Positions 33,915 to 43,076 of a DNA stretch of 64,000 nucleotides are shown here, one piece after another. Source of the stretch: Shimazuella soli. Lineage in GTDB: Bacteria; Bacillota; Bacilli; Thermoactinomycetales; Thermoactinomycetaceae. The stretch spans positions 496,001 through 560,000 of the forward strand of contig NZ_JAKWBN010000002.1 in the NCBI RefSeq assembly GCF_022511585.1, in the 5' to 3' direction. The notes beneath the pieces are model-generated. The model saw only the letters and a program-made list of their open reading frames with translations. It ran no database searches and had not been told where the DNA came from. A program made the position numbers and the translations under genes. Numbering within the stretch: position 1 is the stretch's first letter; each line of letters starts with the position of its first letter.

Positions 33915-34161
33915 TACAATTAAATTCGTCCTTGTGAATTTTCATTTGATGGCATAATTCCTTTTAAGACAACCTTGAGGACCTTCGTCAAAGGATAAAT
34001 AAGGTATTTGCCTAACATATACCCTCTATGGATTAGGTATACCGTTGATGATTTACATAATAAAATTATCTAGATGATACTTTATGGTTTATCAGATATA
34101 AGATGAAAACCACTCGTGCTTGAAGCAGCATCTTAATGAAGAAGAAGCGAAACAATTAGTA

Positions 34162-34200
34162 AAAGCTTGTTGACAAGGATCTTGATCGTCAACAAGCTTT
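34162..34200 (-). terminator. Terminator of the permease gene
   Basis: AAAGCTTGTTGAC (34162-34174) / GTCAACAAGCTTT (34188-34200), a perfect 13-bp stem. On the minus strand TTTTAC follows. Confidence 0.75.
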
Positions 34201-34211
34201 ATATATTTAAG

Positions 34212-35804
34212 CTATTTTTTGTCAGGTACACTTTCAGGCATGTCTTCATCACTTACCACTTGATAAGTTGGCAGTGCACTTTTGATACCCCAGAAATAAA
34301 AGATCAAAGAGCAGACAGAAATTAAGAGCATATCCCACCCATAATGGATGACATTGATTCCGCCAAATTTTTCGCTTCCAAGGTAAGATATTCCAATCAT
34401 AAAGATTAAGTAGATAAGAAGCCATAGACCTGCTTTAAAATTTGCTCCGAAACCTTGCCAATTATTTTTGGCTTGATAGTAAAAGTAGATAGGCAGACCG
34501 ATAATCATGATGAAGGTAACTTCACCTGTCAAAGGCCATTTTGCCCAGTAAAGAATAAGAGAGGCAATGATAAACGCAATTGGAGCAATAATAGACATGC
34601 CTTTGATCTTGAGAGGCCGTTTTAATTTATCATCTTTTATGCTGCGAAATGCCATGACAGAAACTGGCCCGGTAACATAAGAGATGAGGGTAGCAACAGA
34701 AATGACTTCCGCCAATGTTCCCCAACCTCGGAACATAAACATGAAAATAAAAGAGATGACTAAGTTGAACCACATAGCGGAACGAGGCACTCCATATATG
34801 GGATGAAGTTTTCCAAAAATATGAGGAAAATAGCCATTACGCTCCATTCCATAAATCATTCGTGCTGTTGTTGCGGTGTACGTAATTCCAGTACCAGATG
34901 GAGAAATAAACGCATCTGCAAATAATAAGATCGCTAACCAATTCAAGTTTATTGCTAGTGCTAAATCAGCAAATGGAGAACTAAAATTAAGTGCACTCCA
35001 ACCGTGGTGGAGCATATCACTTGGAACAGTACCAATATAAGCAACCTGCAGCAAGACATAGATGATCCCTGCGATGATAATAGCCCCTGTGACTGCCAGC
35101 GGGACAGAACGACTTGGATTTTTTGCTTCCCCTGCCATATTGATAGGACTTTGAAAACCATTAAATGCGAATACAATACCAGAAGTAGCAACAGCCGTTA
35201 ACACGCTTGCCCAACCATTAGGTGCAAATCCACCTGGAGCATGAGTGAAGTTATCTGCATGAAAACCAGTAAAGATGAGTCCAGCGATGGTTAGACCAGG
35301 AATGAGAAATTTAAAGACGGTAATGGCAGTGTTGACTTTAGCAAATAATTTAACAGTCCAATAGTTGATAAAAAAGTAAACAACAACGAGAATAGCAGCG
35401 AGAAATAATCCAGTAGTAGTAAGTACTTCTCCATTATACAGTTTTTTTGCCCATTCCCAAGGCCAAGAACTCATGTACTGGATAGAAGCAATTGCTTCAA
35501 CTGGAATAACAGACACAATCGCTATCCAGTTTGCCCAACCCGAGATAAAACCGACAAAGCTGCCATGAGAGTAATGTCCATAGCGCACCATTCCACCGGA
35601 TTTTGGAAACATCGCTCCAAGTTCGGCATAGGTTAACCCAATAAACAAAATAGCGATCATTCCTACGACCCATGCCCATATCGCAGCTGGGCCTGCAACT
35701 TTAGCAGCTTTCCAAGCACCAAAAAGCCATCCTGATCCAATAATAGATCCTAATCCTGTCATCATAAGAGCAAATGTACCGATATTTCTCTTCATTTGTC
35801 CCAT
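34212..35804 (-). CDS. APC-superfamily amino-acid permease (AspP/YveA-like)
   Basis: The 530-residue protein has about twelve to fourteen spans. The APC signature GLGSIIGSGWLFGAW lies in helix 1 and GFQSPINMAGEAKNPSR after helix 6. Closest in character to B. subtilis AspP (YveA), the aspartate/glutamate-proton symporter. ATG 35804 is preferred with TTGGAG upstream over the longer frame. It lies 42 bp downstream of the glutaminase coding end and is probably in its operon, replacing the glutamine transporter GlnT found after glsA in B. subtilis. That would fit uptake of glutamine, glutamate or aspartate. Confidence 0.82.
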   Translation of the reverse strand: MGQMKRNIGTFALMMTGLGSIIGSGWLFGAWKAAKVAGPAAIWAWVVGMIAILFIGLTYAELGAMFPKSGGMVRYGHYSHGSFVGFISGWANWIAIVSVIPVEAIASIQYMSSWPWEWAKKLYNGEVLTTTGLFLAAILVVVYFFINYWTVKLFAKVNTAITVFKFLIPGLTIAGLIFTGFHADNFTHAPGGFAPNGWASVLTAVATSGIVFAFNGFQSPINMAGEAKNPSRSVPLAVTGAIIIAGIIYVLLQVAYIGTVPSDMLHHGWSALNFSSPFADLALAINLNWLAILLFADAFISPSGTGITYTATTARMIYGMERNGYFPHIFGKLHPIYGVPRSAMWFNLVISFIFMFMFRGWGTLAEVISVATLISYVTGPVSVMAFRSIKDDKLKRPLKIKGMSIIAPIAFIIASLILYWAKWPLTGEVTFIMIIGLPIYFYYQAKNNWQGFGANFKAGLWLLIYLIFMIGISYLGSEKFGGINVIHYGWDMLLISVCSLIFYFWGIKSALPTYQVVSDEDMPESVPDKK

Positions 35805-35874
35805 CTTTTCAACTCCAATTCTTAGTTGTTTCAATTTCACACACATTTATGGCAGCGATTTCCTTTTGAATGGA

Positions 35875-36849
35875 TCAAAAAATACTTAAATCACATTCAC
35901 TAACGAGGTGTTCAAGCAACTTCACTCCAGCTACACTATTTCCAAGATCATCAATGGCTGGACCATAGATTCCAATGCCACATCCATCTGGAAATAGGGC
36001 TCGTTTTCGCGCTGGTGAAAGTGCCACGATTCCCCCAGATACACCACTTTTAGCTGGTATTCCAACAAAAGCAGCAAATTTACCAGAAGCATTATACATG
36101 CCACAAGTGAGCATTAAACTTTTTGTCAATCTAGCTACTTTTTTTGGGATGATTTGTTCACCTAAAATAGGATTGTATCCATCATTCGCCAATACTAATC
36201 CTATTAAAGAAATATCCTCTACGGTCACTTCTATCGAACACTGTTTTAAGTAAACCTCCAGTGTCACTTCGACCTCAGATTCTAAATATCCCATTTCTTT
36301 TAAGTAATAGGCGAGTGCCCTATTTCGATGAGCCGTATTCCATTCTGATTGAAAAACAAGCTCATTTATGACAGGACGTTTTCCAACCAATTTTTCTAGT
36401 AACTTGTACAAAGATTCTAACTTTGTTTGGGGAGAATCTCCAATGAGAAGGGATGCAACTGTGATGGCCCCAGCATTTATCATGGGATTAAATGGTTTTC
36501 CTGGTTTATGCATTTCTAAACGAATAATGGAGTTAAAGGAGTCGCCAGTTGGCTCAACATCTACTCGTTCCATGACATAGGAAATACCATGTTCGATACA
36601 TACAGCGATAAAGCTGATGACTTTGGAGATGCTCTGCATCGTAAAAGGAATATTGCAATCTCCTGCTTGTATCTTTGATCCAGTGGGTTCTATGATCGAA
36701 ATTCCCAAATGTGATGGATTAGCTTTTTCAAGAGCAGGGATATAGCTGGCACAGTTTCCTTTTGAAGTATAGGTCTTAAAATGCTTGATTAAGTGATCTA
36801 AATATTGGGAGGTAATTTGGTTATGATTTGCCTTTTTTTCTACAATAAT
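35875..36849 (-). CDS. glsA: Glutaminase
   Basis: A beta-lactamase-fold glutaminase that hydrolyses glutamine to glutamate and ammonia. Motifs: MQSISKVISF (catalytic Ser-x-x-Lys), MINAGAI, the Asn/Tyr-containing YYLKEMGYLE region and KSGVSGGIVAL. The start is unusual. The only GTG (36858) sits directly on the Shine-Dalgarno AAGGAGGTG, leaving no spacer, while ATT at 36847-36849 is 8 bases from AGGAGG; I place the start there (324 residues). The next gene upstream, divergent, is glnK-glnL, whose B. subtilis counterpart activates glsA in response to glutamine. Confidence 0.85.
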   Translation of the reverse strand: MIVEKKANHNQITSQYLDHLIKHFKTYTSKGNCASYIPALEKANPSHLGISIIEPTGSKIQAGDCNIPFTMQSISKVISFIAVCIEHGISYVMERVDVEPTGDSFNSIIRLEMHKPGKPFNPMINAGAITVASLLIGDSPQTKLESLYKLLEKLVGKRPVINELVFQSEWNTAHRNRALAYYLKEMGYLESEVEVTLEVYLKQCSIEVTVEDISLIGLVLANDGYNPILGEQIIPKKVARLTKSLMLTCGMYNASGKFAAFVGIPAKSGVSGGIVALSPARKRALFPDGCGIGIYGPAIDDLGNSVAGVKLLEHLVSECDLSIF

Positions 36850-37037
36850 AGGTAGCACCTCCTTTTCATTTGAGATGATTTTTATTCATTTTGGGCTTAA
36901 GATTCATGAAATGAAAAGGTTTTCAACTTGTTATTTAGAGGCATATGTCTTATTCTAAAACATGATCTATGTAATCAGACAAAAAACTACAAAAAACCCC
37001 ACTGAAAAAATTTTGTTGAGTCAATGAAAAAATAGAA

Positions 37038-38357
37038 ATGGACCGGGTAGTGAAGATGATGAATATCAGTGGATTATTGAAAAAAGACAACTTTATCCTC
37101 ATTCTTATGATCGTGACAGTTCCATTAGCAAGCGAATTGAATTTTTATCCATTTAATGAATCGTTCCGCATTAGTTTTGCAGCGCCAACCTTTTTCTTCT
37201 TTTTGTTATTGTTCCGCAAAATGCCTGTAATATTACCAGGGTTATTAACTGCTATATTAATAGTTGGATTTAGGATTGTTATTGATTCCATGACCCTGCC
37301 ACACTTTGATTGGACATCATCTTTGCAAAATCAATTCTCTGCTTTTTTCTATTACTTTACTTACTCCTTACTTTTTTATTTGTTTAAGGTAAATCGTTTT
37401 TATGAACGCCCCTTGGTTGTTGGGGTGATGGGATTTTTCATCGAAATTTTTTCTGATTTATTCGAGATGACAGTACAGTATATTGTATTAGGCACAATGA
37501 TTAGTTGGATAGCATTTTATCAAGTGATGATTATTGCTATATCCCATAGTTTTATGGTTCTTAGCTTTTTTAGTATGTGGAAGTTATACGAAGCACAAGT
37601 AAAAGCCAAACACATTGCAAAACAAAATGAACATATGCTCATGCTTATTTCCAATTTATATGAAGAAGCGATTCATCTGAAAAAAACATTGCAAACGATC
37701 GAGAACACAACCAAAAAATCATATGATCTTTATAAAAGTCTTCATAATTTGAAAGAAGAGGGCAATAAAATCCAAGTGGAGGAATGGAGGAGACAAGCTC
37801 TAAAAATAGCGGGAGATATTCACGAAGTAAAGAAAGATAACCAACGTATTTACGCAGGTCTTGCGAAACTAATATCTGATGAAGGCATGACCGATTTTAT
37901 GCATGTTCGGGAACTTCTTGAAATTATTATACGGATTAATAGGAAATATGCAGGATTGAACGAGAAAAGCATTCGATTTGATTACCAGATAGAAGGGAAA
38001 CATCCTCGCTATCATGTCTTTACAGTTTTATCCATTATCAATAACCTCATGGCCAATGCAGTGGAGGCGATCCTTAAAAAAGGGAGAATCACCCTCTGTG
38101 TAAGTCAAGATGGTGAGTTTGTTGAATTTCAAGTAATCGATAATGGACCGGGAATAGCTCCAAAGCATTACAAATTGATTTATAAGCCAGGGTTTACCAC
38201 CAAATATGATGATCTAGGAAACTCCTCTACAGGTATTGGATTATTTTACGTGAAGGAAATGGTAGAGGAATTAGGTGGTTCGATTGATGTTCAGTCGGCC
38301 CAGGGATGTAACTTTCATATAAGATTACCAATATACCGTCTGATAAAGAAAGGATAA
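37038..38357 (+). CDS. glnK: Glutamine-sensing histidine kinase GlnK
   Basis: The 439-residue protein (433 if ATG 37056 is used; ribosome sites are weak for both) has an N-terminal block of six membrane segments (about 15-185), a coiled-coil and dimerisation segment, and a HATPase domain with N-box INNLMANAVEAI, G1 DNGPGIAP and G2 GNSSTGIGLFYVKEMV. No classical DHp His motif is obvious, as in the GlnK/CitA-like SPOB-type kinases. It pairs with glnL, 4 bp downstream, and the divergent glsA. Confidence 0.88.
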   Translation: MDRVVKMMNISGLLKKDNFILILMIVTVPLASELNFYPFNESFRISFAAPTFFFFLLLFRKMPVILPGLLTAILIVGFRIVIDSMTLPHFDWTSSLQNQFSAFFYYFTYSLLFYLFKVNRFYERPLVVGVMGFFIEIFSDLFEMTVQYIVLGTMISWIAFYQVMIIAISHSFMVLSFFSMWKLYEAQVKAKHIAKQNEHMLMLISNLYEEAIHLKKTLQTIENTTKKSYDLYKSLHNLKEEGNKIQVEEWRRQALKIAGDIHEVKKDNQRIYAGLAKLISDEGMTDFMHVRELLEIIIRINRKYAGLNEKSIRFDYQIEGKHPRYHVFTVLSIINNLMANAVEAILKKGRITLCVSQDGEFVEFQVIDNGPGIAPKHYKLIYKPGFTTKYDDLGNSSTGIGLFYVKEMVEELGGSIDVQSAQGCNFHIRLPIYRLIKKG

Positions 38358-38361
38358 TCCT

Positions 38362-39273
38362 ATGCTATTTTATATTGTTGATGATGATGAGGCTATTCGA
38401 TCAATGTTGGATCAGATTATTGAGGATGAGGATCTAGGGAGATTGGTTGGAGAAGCGGAGGATGGCTCTCAGATTGATGGGCCAGCACTAAACGCAAAAA
38501 ATATTGATATTTTAATCATTGATTTGTTAATGCCAAATCAAGATGGTATACAAACCATTCGAAAAGTAAAGCCTTCCTTTAAAGGAAAAATCATTATGCT
38601 TTCCCAAGTGGAGTCAAAAGAGTTAATTGGAGAGGCTTATTCACTAGGACTTGATTACTATATAACGAAACCAATCAACAAAATGGAAGTAGTGTCCGTC
38701 ATTCAAAAAGTGATGGAGCGTATTAGACTAGAAAAGTCCATCCAAGATATCCGTAAATCCCTTGGTGTTTTAGACATAGGGCAAGTACAAGTTCCAAAAG
38801 CTGATTTGAGAGTTTCTGGAAATATACTCTTATCCGAACTGGGATTAGCGGGTAAAAGTGGTAGTACTGATTTACTCGATATCATCGATTATCTCTTTTA
38901 CAACCACAAGGATGAATCATTGAAACAAGGATTTCCAGCTCTTAAAGAAATTTTTTTTCATGTAGCGAAACAGAAGCTAGGGGATGCTTCTTCGGATCAA
39001 GATATCAAAAAGGAAGTCAAAGCTTCTGAACAAAGGGTACGCAGGGCTATTTATCAATCTTTAAAGCATATAGCATCTTTAGGTCTTACTGATTTTTCAA
39101 ATTGGACATTTGAAAACTATGCTTCCAAGTTTTTTGATTTTGCTAGTGTACGGGAGATGATGACAGCAGAGCAAAAAGGTCAGACGTTATCGAATTCGAC
39201 TGTTCGAGTGAATACTAAAAAGTTTATCCAAGTTTTTTATTTCGAAGTGGTTCGTTTACACACCGAGAGCTGA
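38362..39273 (+). CDS. glnL: Response regulator GlnL (receiver + YcbB domain)
   Basis: The 303-residue protein has an N-terminal receiver with acidic pocket DDDEAI, phosphoacceptor Asp in ILIIDLLMPNQDG (about residue 54), Ser/Thr switch in IIMLSQ and Lys in YITKPINK. The C-terminal YcbB-type domain (about 150-300) is specific for GlnL. By analogy with B. subtilis it activates glutaminase and transporter genes when glutamine is present. Confidence 0.9.
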   Translation: MLFYIVDDDEAIRSMLDQIIEDEDLGRLVGEAEDGSQIDGPALNAKNIDILIIDLLMPNQDGIQTIRKVKPSFKGKIIMLSQVESKELIGEAYSLGLDYYITKPINKMEVVSVIQKVMERIRLEKSIQDIRKSLGVLDIGQVQVPKADLRVSGNILLSELGLAGKSGSTDLLDIIDYLFYNHKDESLKQGFPALKEIFFHVAKQKLGDASSDQDIKKEVKASEQRVRRAIYQSLKHIASLGLTDFSNWTFENYASKFFDFASVREMMTAEQKGQTLSNSTVRVNTKKFIQVFYFEVVRLHTES

Positions 39274-39296
39274 TTGAACGTAGCTTAGAACTTGGT

Positions 39297-39965
39297 TTAA
39301 CTAAGGTTAGAAAAGTCAGGGGTAAAAGTAATGATAGTCTCCTGCACAGAATTAGGAAGCAAAGAAACAGGATATAAGTGACCATCGATCGCAAAAGTAA
39401 TTTTTCCCGTTTCTTCCGATACAACCAGAACGAGAGCATCACTTTTTTCTGTCAAACCTAGAGCAGCTCGATGACGGGTTCCAAGTTTTTTCCCATTTCC
39501 TTTTCTTCCAGATAGAGGTAAAACATTTGCCGCAGATACAATTTGATCAGACTGGATTAGGATTGCGCCATCATGAAGAGGGTTCCCTGGATAGAATATA
39601 GATTCAATCAAAGTATGATGGACAGATGCACCTACATGGATACCAGGTCGAATGAGGGAATTGAGTGCATCTTGGCGTTCGATAACAATGAGAGCCCCAT
39701 GTCTTCGCTTTGCAAGATTTTGAATGGATCGAGATATATCTTTGTAGTTTTTTGTATAGGGTGACAGATAGCAATTTAAATAAAAAGTAGCTGCTAATGT
39801 TTCGATTTGTAAAAATCGTTCTCTTAAATCCTCAAGATGCCCCAAAAGACAATAATTATCTGCATCCAGTAAATGGATGCCTTTCTGTATATCCATCGTA
39901 ATATTTTGTAATTCATCGGATAACTGATGTTTTAATGGAGAGAAATCACAATTTGTCTCTTGCAT
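39297..39965 (-). CDS. cdaS: Sporulation diadenylate cyclase CdaS
   Basis: The 222-residue protein has an N-terminal helical (YojJ-type) autoinhibitory region (about 1-60) and a DisA_N/DAC catalytic domain with GNPLHDGAILI (DGA motif, about residue 130) and GTRHRAALGLTE (RHR motif, about 162). It makes c-di-AMP from two ATP. No transmembrane segment or DisA DNA-binding domain is present, which identifies CdaS rather than CdaA or DisA. In B. subtilis it is made in the forespore. GAAGGCG precedes ATG 39965. Convergent with glnL, 23 bp apart. Confidence 0.9.
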   Translation of the reverse strand: MQETNCDFSPLKHQLSDELQNITMDIQKGIHLLDADNYCLLGHLEDLRERFLQIETLAATFYLNCYLSPYTKNYKDISRSIQNLAKRRHGALIVIERQDALNSLIRPGIHVGASVHHTLIESIFYPGNPLHDGAILIQSDQIVSAANVLPLSGRKGNGKKLGTRHRAALGLTEKSDALVLVVSEETGKITFAIDGHLYPVSLLPNSVQETIITFTPDFSNLS

Positions 39966-40287
39966 GAGCGGCGCCTTCTTTCAATGAGATATTCCTTTTT
40001 TGTATTGTTTCCATGAATAGATGTATAAATTCTACTTTTATAATTTGCGAATAGAGAGCCTGACAACGAAAGAAGTTTGCAACAAAGATGGGAATCATCT
40101 GAGAGAAAGTAACTTCTCCGATGAGATTAATATCTTTATAGTGTGATGTACTATTTCCATTTGTAATATTTTTCTTATATCTTCTTCATAGTAGGAAGAT
40201 ATATAATTATTCTAATCGGAAGTAATAACAAAATCATATGAATATTTTATTTCCGAGAAAAAATTATATGGTAGTGGAGGGGTATGA
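39966..40287. other. AT-rich divergent intergenic region
   Basis: Promoters for cdaS and the secreted-protein gene are expected here, but none is clear. No other gene seen. Confidence 0.35.
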
Positions 40288-40686
40288 ATGAATCTAAAGA
40301 AATTAGGTGCTTCTCTTTTGCTTTCTGCTGTTGGAATTGCAATTCCTTTTTCATCTGCATTTGCAGGTTCATGGGATTATAAGGGAAACTATTCTTTCCA
40401 TTATAATTCCACGCATGGGTATGTTACCGATATAGTATATTCTACAGGAGGATATATTAAATTTTGCCCAAGTCAATGGGGTACCTCAGTAAAATCTTAT
40501 ACGGTGTGGGAATATGATCCAGACAATCCAGACGATAAAATCGCTAGTTTTGACTTTGTGTCAAATGGTGAGTGTAAAACGGTTTATGTGAATAATTACG
40601 TTGATGGTAGCAATAATAGAGCAGAAATTTATATCGCGACAGATGGTTATCTTGCAAGCTCAACTTATGTTGATATCTGGGATTGA
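40288..40686 (+). CDS. Secreted small protein, 132 aa
   Basis: A Sec signal peptide (LLLSAVGIAIPFSSAFA, cleavage after residue about 26) is followed by a mature domain of about 106 residues rich in Tyr, Asp and Ser, beta-like, with two Cys (CPSQW and GECKTV) that could form one disulfide. GGAGGGG precedes ATG 40288. Family not recognised; a secreted beta-sandwich effector, inhibitor or matrix protein is possible. It has its own terminator. Confidence 0.75.
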   Translation: MNLKKLGASLLLSAVGIAIPFSSAFAGSWDYKGNYSFHYNSTHGYVTDIVYSTGGYIKFCPSQWGTSVKSYTVWEYDPDNPDDKIASFDFVSNGECKTVYVNNYVDGSNNRAEIYIATDGYLASSTYVDIWD

Positions 40687-40706
40687 TTATATACTACACT
40701 AGGAAT

Positions 40707-40734
40707 GACAGCGCTCTCATGAGCCTGTCTTTTT
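40707..40734 (+). terminator. Terminator after the secreted-protein gene
   Basis: GACAG-C-GCTC / GAGC-C-TGTC hairpin followed by TTTTTAT. Confidence 0.7.
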
Positions 40735-40840
40735 ATGTTGAGCAAATTTGAAGATATACAATTATTGTCTAATTAAAAATTAAGACATTATTTAGTTTCT
40801 TGATTTCACAAAAAATGAGCTCTTTACAAGATAGATTTTT

Positions 40841-40875
40841 CTTCCAGAATGCTAGATTCATTAGCATTCTGGAAG
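40841..40875. repeat. Perfect 14-bp palindrome downstream of dctP
   Basis: CTTCCAGAATGCTA (40841-40854) / TAGCATTCTGGAAG (40862-40875). On the minus strand it lies 30 bp after the dctP stop but is followed by GAAAAATC rather than U residues. It may act as an mRNA 3' stabiliser or weak terminator. Confidence 0.5.
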
Positions 40876-40904
40876 TGCCCAATCTTAGTTAAATCCATCT
40901 AACA

Positions 40905-42164
40905 TCAGATATTATTCACTAACGACTTTTGTTCTTGTACCTCCTTCTCAGGATGAAAATCATTTTCACTTTTAGAAATAATGATGGTAGCGATTCCATT
41001 TCCAATCATATTGACGATTGCTCTTGCTTCTGACATAAAGCGGTCTACTCCTAAAAGCAATGCCATACCTTCTAGTGGGATGACTTTCATGGCAGCTAAG
41101 GTGGATGCTAACACGATGAACCCACCGCCTGTTACCGTTGCTGCTCCTTTTGATGTTAGCATCATAATTCCAATGATGGTTAGTTCCTGTTCAAGGCTAA
41201 GATGCACACCACTTACTTGAGCCAAAAAGACAACAGCCATTGTTAAATAAATAGATGTACCATCCAAATTAAAGGAGTATCCTGTTGGTAGAACTAAGCC
41301 TACCGTTGATTTAGAGCACCCATATTCCTCCATTTTTTTCATCATTCTCGGCAGGACAGATTCCGATGAAGAAGTACCTAGTACAATTAATATTTCCTCT
41401 TTAATAAATTTAAGATAATTCCATAGACTGAAACCATAAAATTTACAAATAAGATTCAGTACAACGAATACAAATAAAAACATCGTAAGATAAACGGAAA
41501 GCATTAATTTACCAAGAGGCAGAAGCGAGGATAAGCCAAATTTACCAATAGTAAAGGCCATAGATCCAAATGCACCGATTGGTGCTACTCGCATTACCAT
41601 ATTCACAATCTTAAAAAACACTTGGGAGATTTGATCGAAAAGATCAATGATTGGTTTTCCTTTTTTTCCAAAGGAAGTCAACGCGAATCCAAATAGTACT
41701 GCGAAGAAAACAATCTGAAGAATATCTCCTTTCGCAAAAGCATCCACGATATTGGAAGGTACAGCATGAATCAAGAAATCAAAAAGCCCCATTTTTTCTC
41801 CTTGGCTTGTATACTGAGCTAACTGATCTTTCCATTGAGATGTATCAAGATGCACACCTACTCCGGGTTTAACCAGATTAGCAATAATGAGGCCAATAAT
41901 TAAGGCAAAAGTGGTAACGATTTCAAAATAAAGCAGAGCTTTACCTCCCACTCTCCCTACTTTTTTCATATCTCCCATTTTGGCAATACCAAGGACAATA
42001 GTGAAAAAGATAATAGGAGCAATCAACATTTTCACCAAATTAATAAAAGTATCTCCAAGAAATTTCATATTTTTAGCTATCTCAGGGAAAAAAGCCCCTA
42101 AAAGTACACCAATGGCAATGGCCGTTAATACTTGAAAAGTAAGATTCTTAAATAATTTCTTCAT
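40905..42164 (-). CDS. dctP: C4-dicarboxylate/cation symporter DctP
   Basis: The 419-residue DAACS-family transporter has the re-entrant hairpin motif [14 protein letters not shown] (Ser-rich loop), [13 protein letters not shown] (NxDGT) and the [17 protein letters not shown] helix 8 signature. It imports fumarate, succinate or malate with Na+ or H+. The adjacent DctS-DctR pair supports dicarboxylates over glutamate. A perfect cre-like site lies 51 bp upstream of the start, predicting repression by CcpA. Confidence 0.9.
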   Translation of the reverse strand: MKKLFKNLTFQVLTAIAIGVLLGAFFPEIAKNMKFLGDTFINLVKMLIAPIIFFTIVLGIAKMGDMKKVGRVGGKALLYFEIVTTFALIIGLIIANLVKPGVGVHLDTSQWKDQLAQYTSQGEKMGLFDFLIHAVPSNIVDAFAKGDILQIVFFAVLFGFALTSFGKKGKPIIDLFDQISQVFFKIVNMVMRVAPIGAFGSMAFTIGKFGLSSLLPLGKLMLSVYLTMFLFVFVVLNLICKFYGFSLWNYLKFIKEEILIVLGTSSSESVLPRMMKKMEEYGCSKSTVGLVLPTGYSFNLDGTSIYLTMAVVFLAQVSGVHLSLEQELTIIGIMMLTSKGAATVTGGGFIVLASTLAAMKVIPLEGMALLLGVDRFMSEARAIVNMIGNGIATIIISKSENDFHPEKEVQEQKSLVNNI

Positions 42165-42214
42165 TTGTTTTACCCCCTACCGTTTTTGAAGGATTAGTTA
42201 AGTGAGGTATATGC

Positions 42215-42228
42215 TGAAATCGCTTTCA
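42215..42228. promoter_or_regulatory. cre site (CcpA operator) upstream of dctP
   Basis: TGAAATCGCTTTCA fits the consensus TGWAANCGNTNWCA at every position. Confidence 0.8.
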
Positions 42229-42350
42229 ATTTCAAACAGACCAATCTCAAAATCAACCCTGAAGGTGTTTTAACATATTACTTTATGTTGAAAGATTTAT
42301 GTACCATATGAAAGTAACAAAGTAGTTTTGTAAGTAAAAAAAGCAATCGA

Positions 42351-43076
42351 TTATTTATTGGTCGCTTGTAAATAGGGGTTTATTTTACTAATGTTCCTTT
42401 TGTTTACATAATATCGGTGAACAGGGCGTCCAGCCGTTTTGTAATTTAAGTCAAAGGATAAGAACTCAATCTCCACTAAAAAATGCAAATATTTTCGGAT
42501 GGAGACACGCGAGATGCCTAGCATATCAGCTAATTCTAAAGTGGAGAATCCTTCTTTAATCTCGAAAATCTGATTTACCACACGTTGTAATGTCTCTTGT
42601 GTTAATCCCTTTGGTAACTTGAGGTTTGGTGATTTTTTTTGAAAAAGGAATTGTTCATCAAGCTCCTCTTGACTTATTTTTTTCTGTGTTTTTATAAATT
42701 CATATTCTTTTTGGTATTTCGTTAATGCAGCGATAAATCGTTCGAATTGAAATGGCTTAATTAAGTAGTCAACTGCACCGAGTCGCAATGCTGTTTTTAT
42801 ATTCTCTATGTCACTCGCAGCAGAAATTATGATGACATCGATTTTTTTCTCTTCTTTTCGTAGCTTGGTAAAGAATTGCATACCATTCTCATTCGGCATA
42901 AAAATATCCAACAAAATCAGATCTACTCTATTTTTTTCTAAAAAGGTCCACGCTTCTGATGTATTAGCGGCTGTTCCCACACACTCAAAACCTTTTACAG
43001 ATTCTAAATAGTGCTTGTTAATCTCCATCACCATTGGATCATCTTCTATAATGAATACCTTTATCACGGATTTCAT
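42351..43076 (-). CDS. dctR: Response regulator DctR (CitT/DcuR type)
   Basis: The 241-residue protein has a receiver domain (phosphoacceptor in LILLDIFMPNENG, about residue 58; Lys in YLIKPF) and a C-terminal winged-helix of the CitB/DctR group (TLELADMLGISRVSIRKYLHFL). It overlaps dctS by 4 bp. It is expected to activate dctP, which has its own promoter region of 186 bp. Confidence 0.9.
   Translation of the reverse strand: MKSVIKVFIIEDDPMVMEINKHYLESVKGFECVGTAANTSEAWTFLEKNRVDLILLDIFMPNENGMQFFTKLRKEEKKIDVIIISAASDIENIKTALRLGAVDYLIKPFQFERFIAALTKYQKEYEFIKTQKKISQEELDEQFLFQKKSPNLKLPKGLTQETLQRVVNQIFEIKEGFSTLELADMLGISRVSIRKYLHFLVEIEFLSFDLNYKTAGRPVHRYYVNKRNISKINPYLQATNK

Larger units (their letters stand above)
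33867..34211. other. Intergenic region between convergent units
   Basis: Apart from the two terminators, a short open stretch ending LNEEEAKQLVKAC at 34125-34173 looks like the tail of a lost small gene. Nothing else recognised. Confidence 0.35.

Noticed and set aside
40841-40875. Intrinsic terminator of dctP
   Set aside because: The stem is perfect, but the minus-strand transcript has no U-tract after it, so I list it only as a palindrome.
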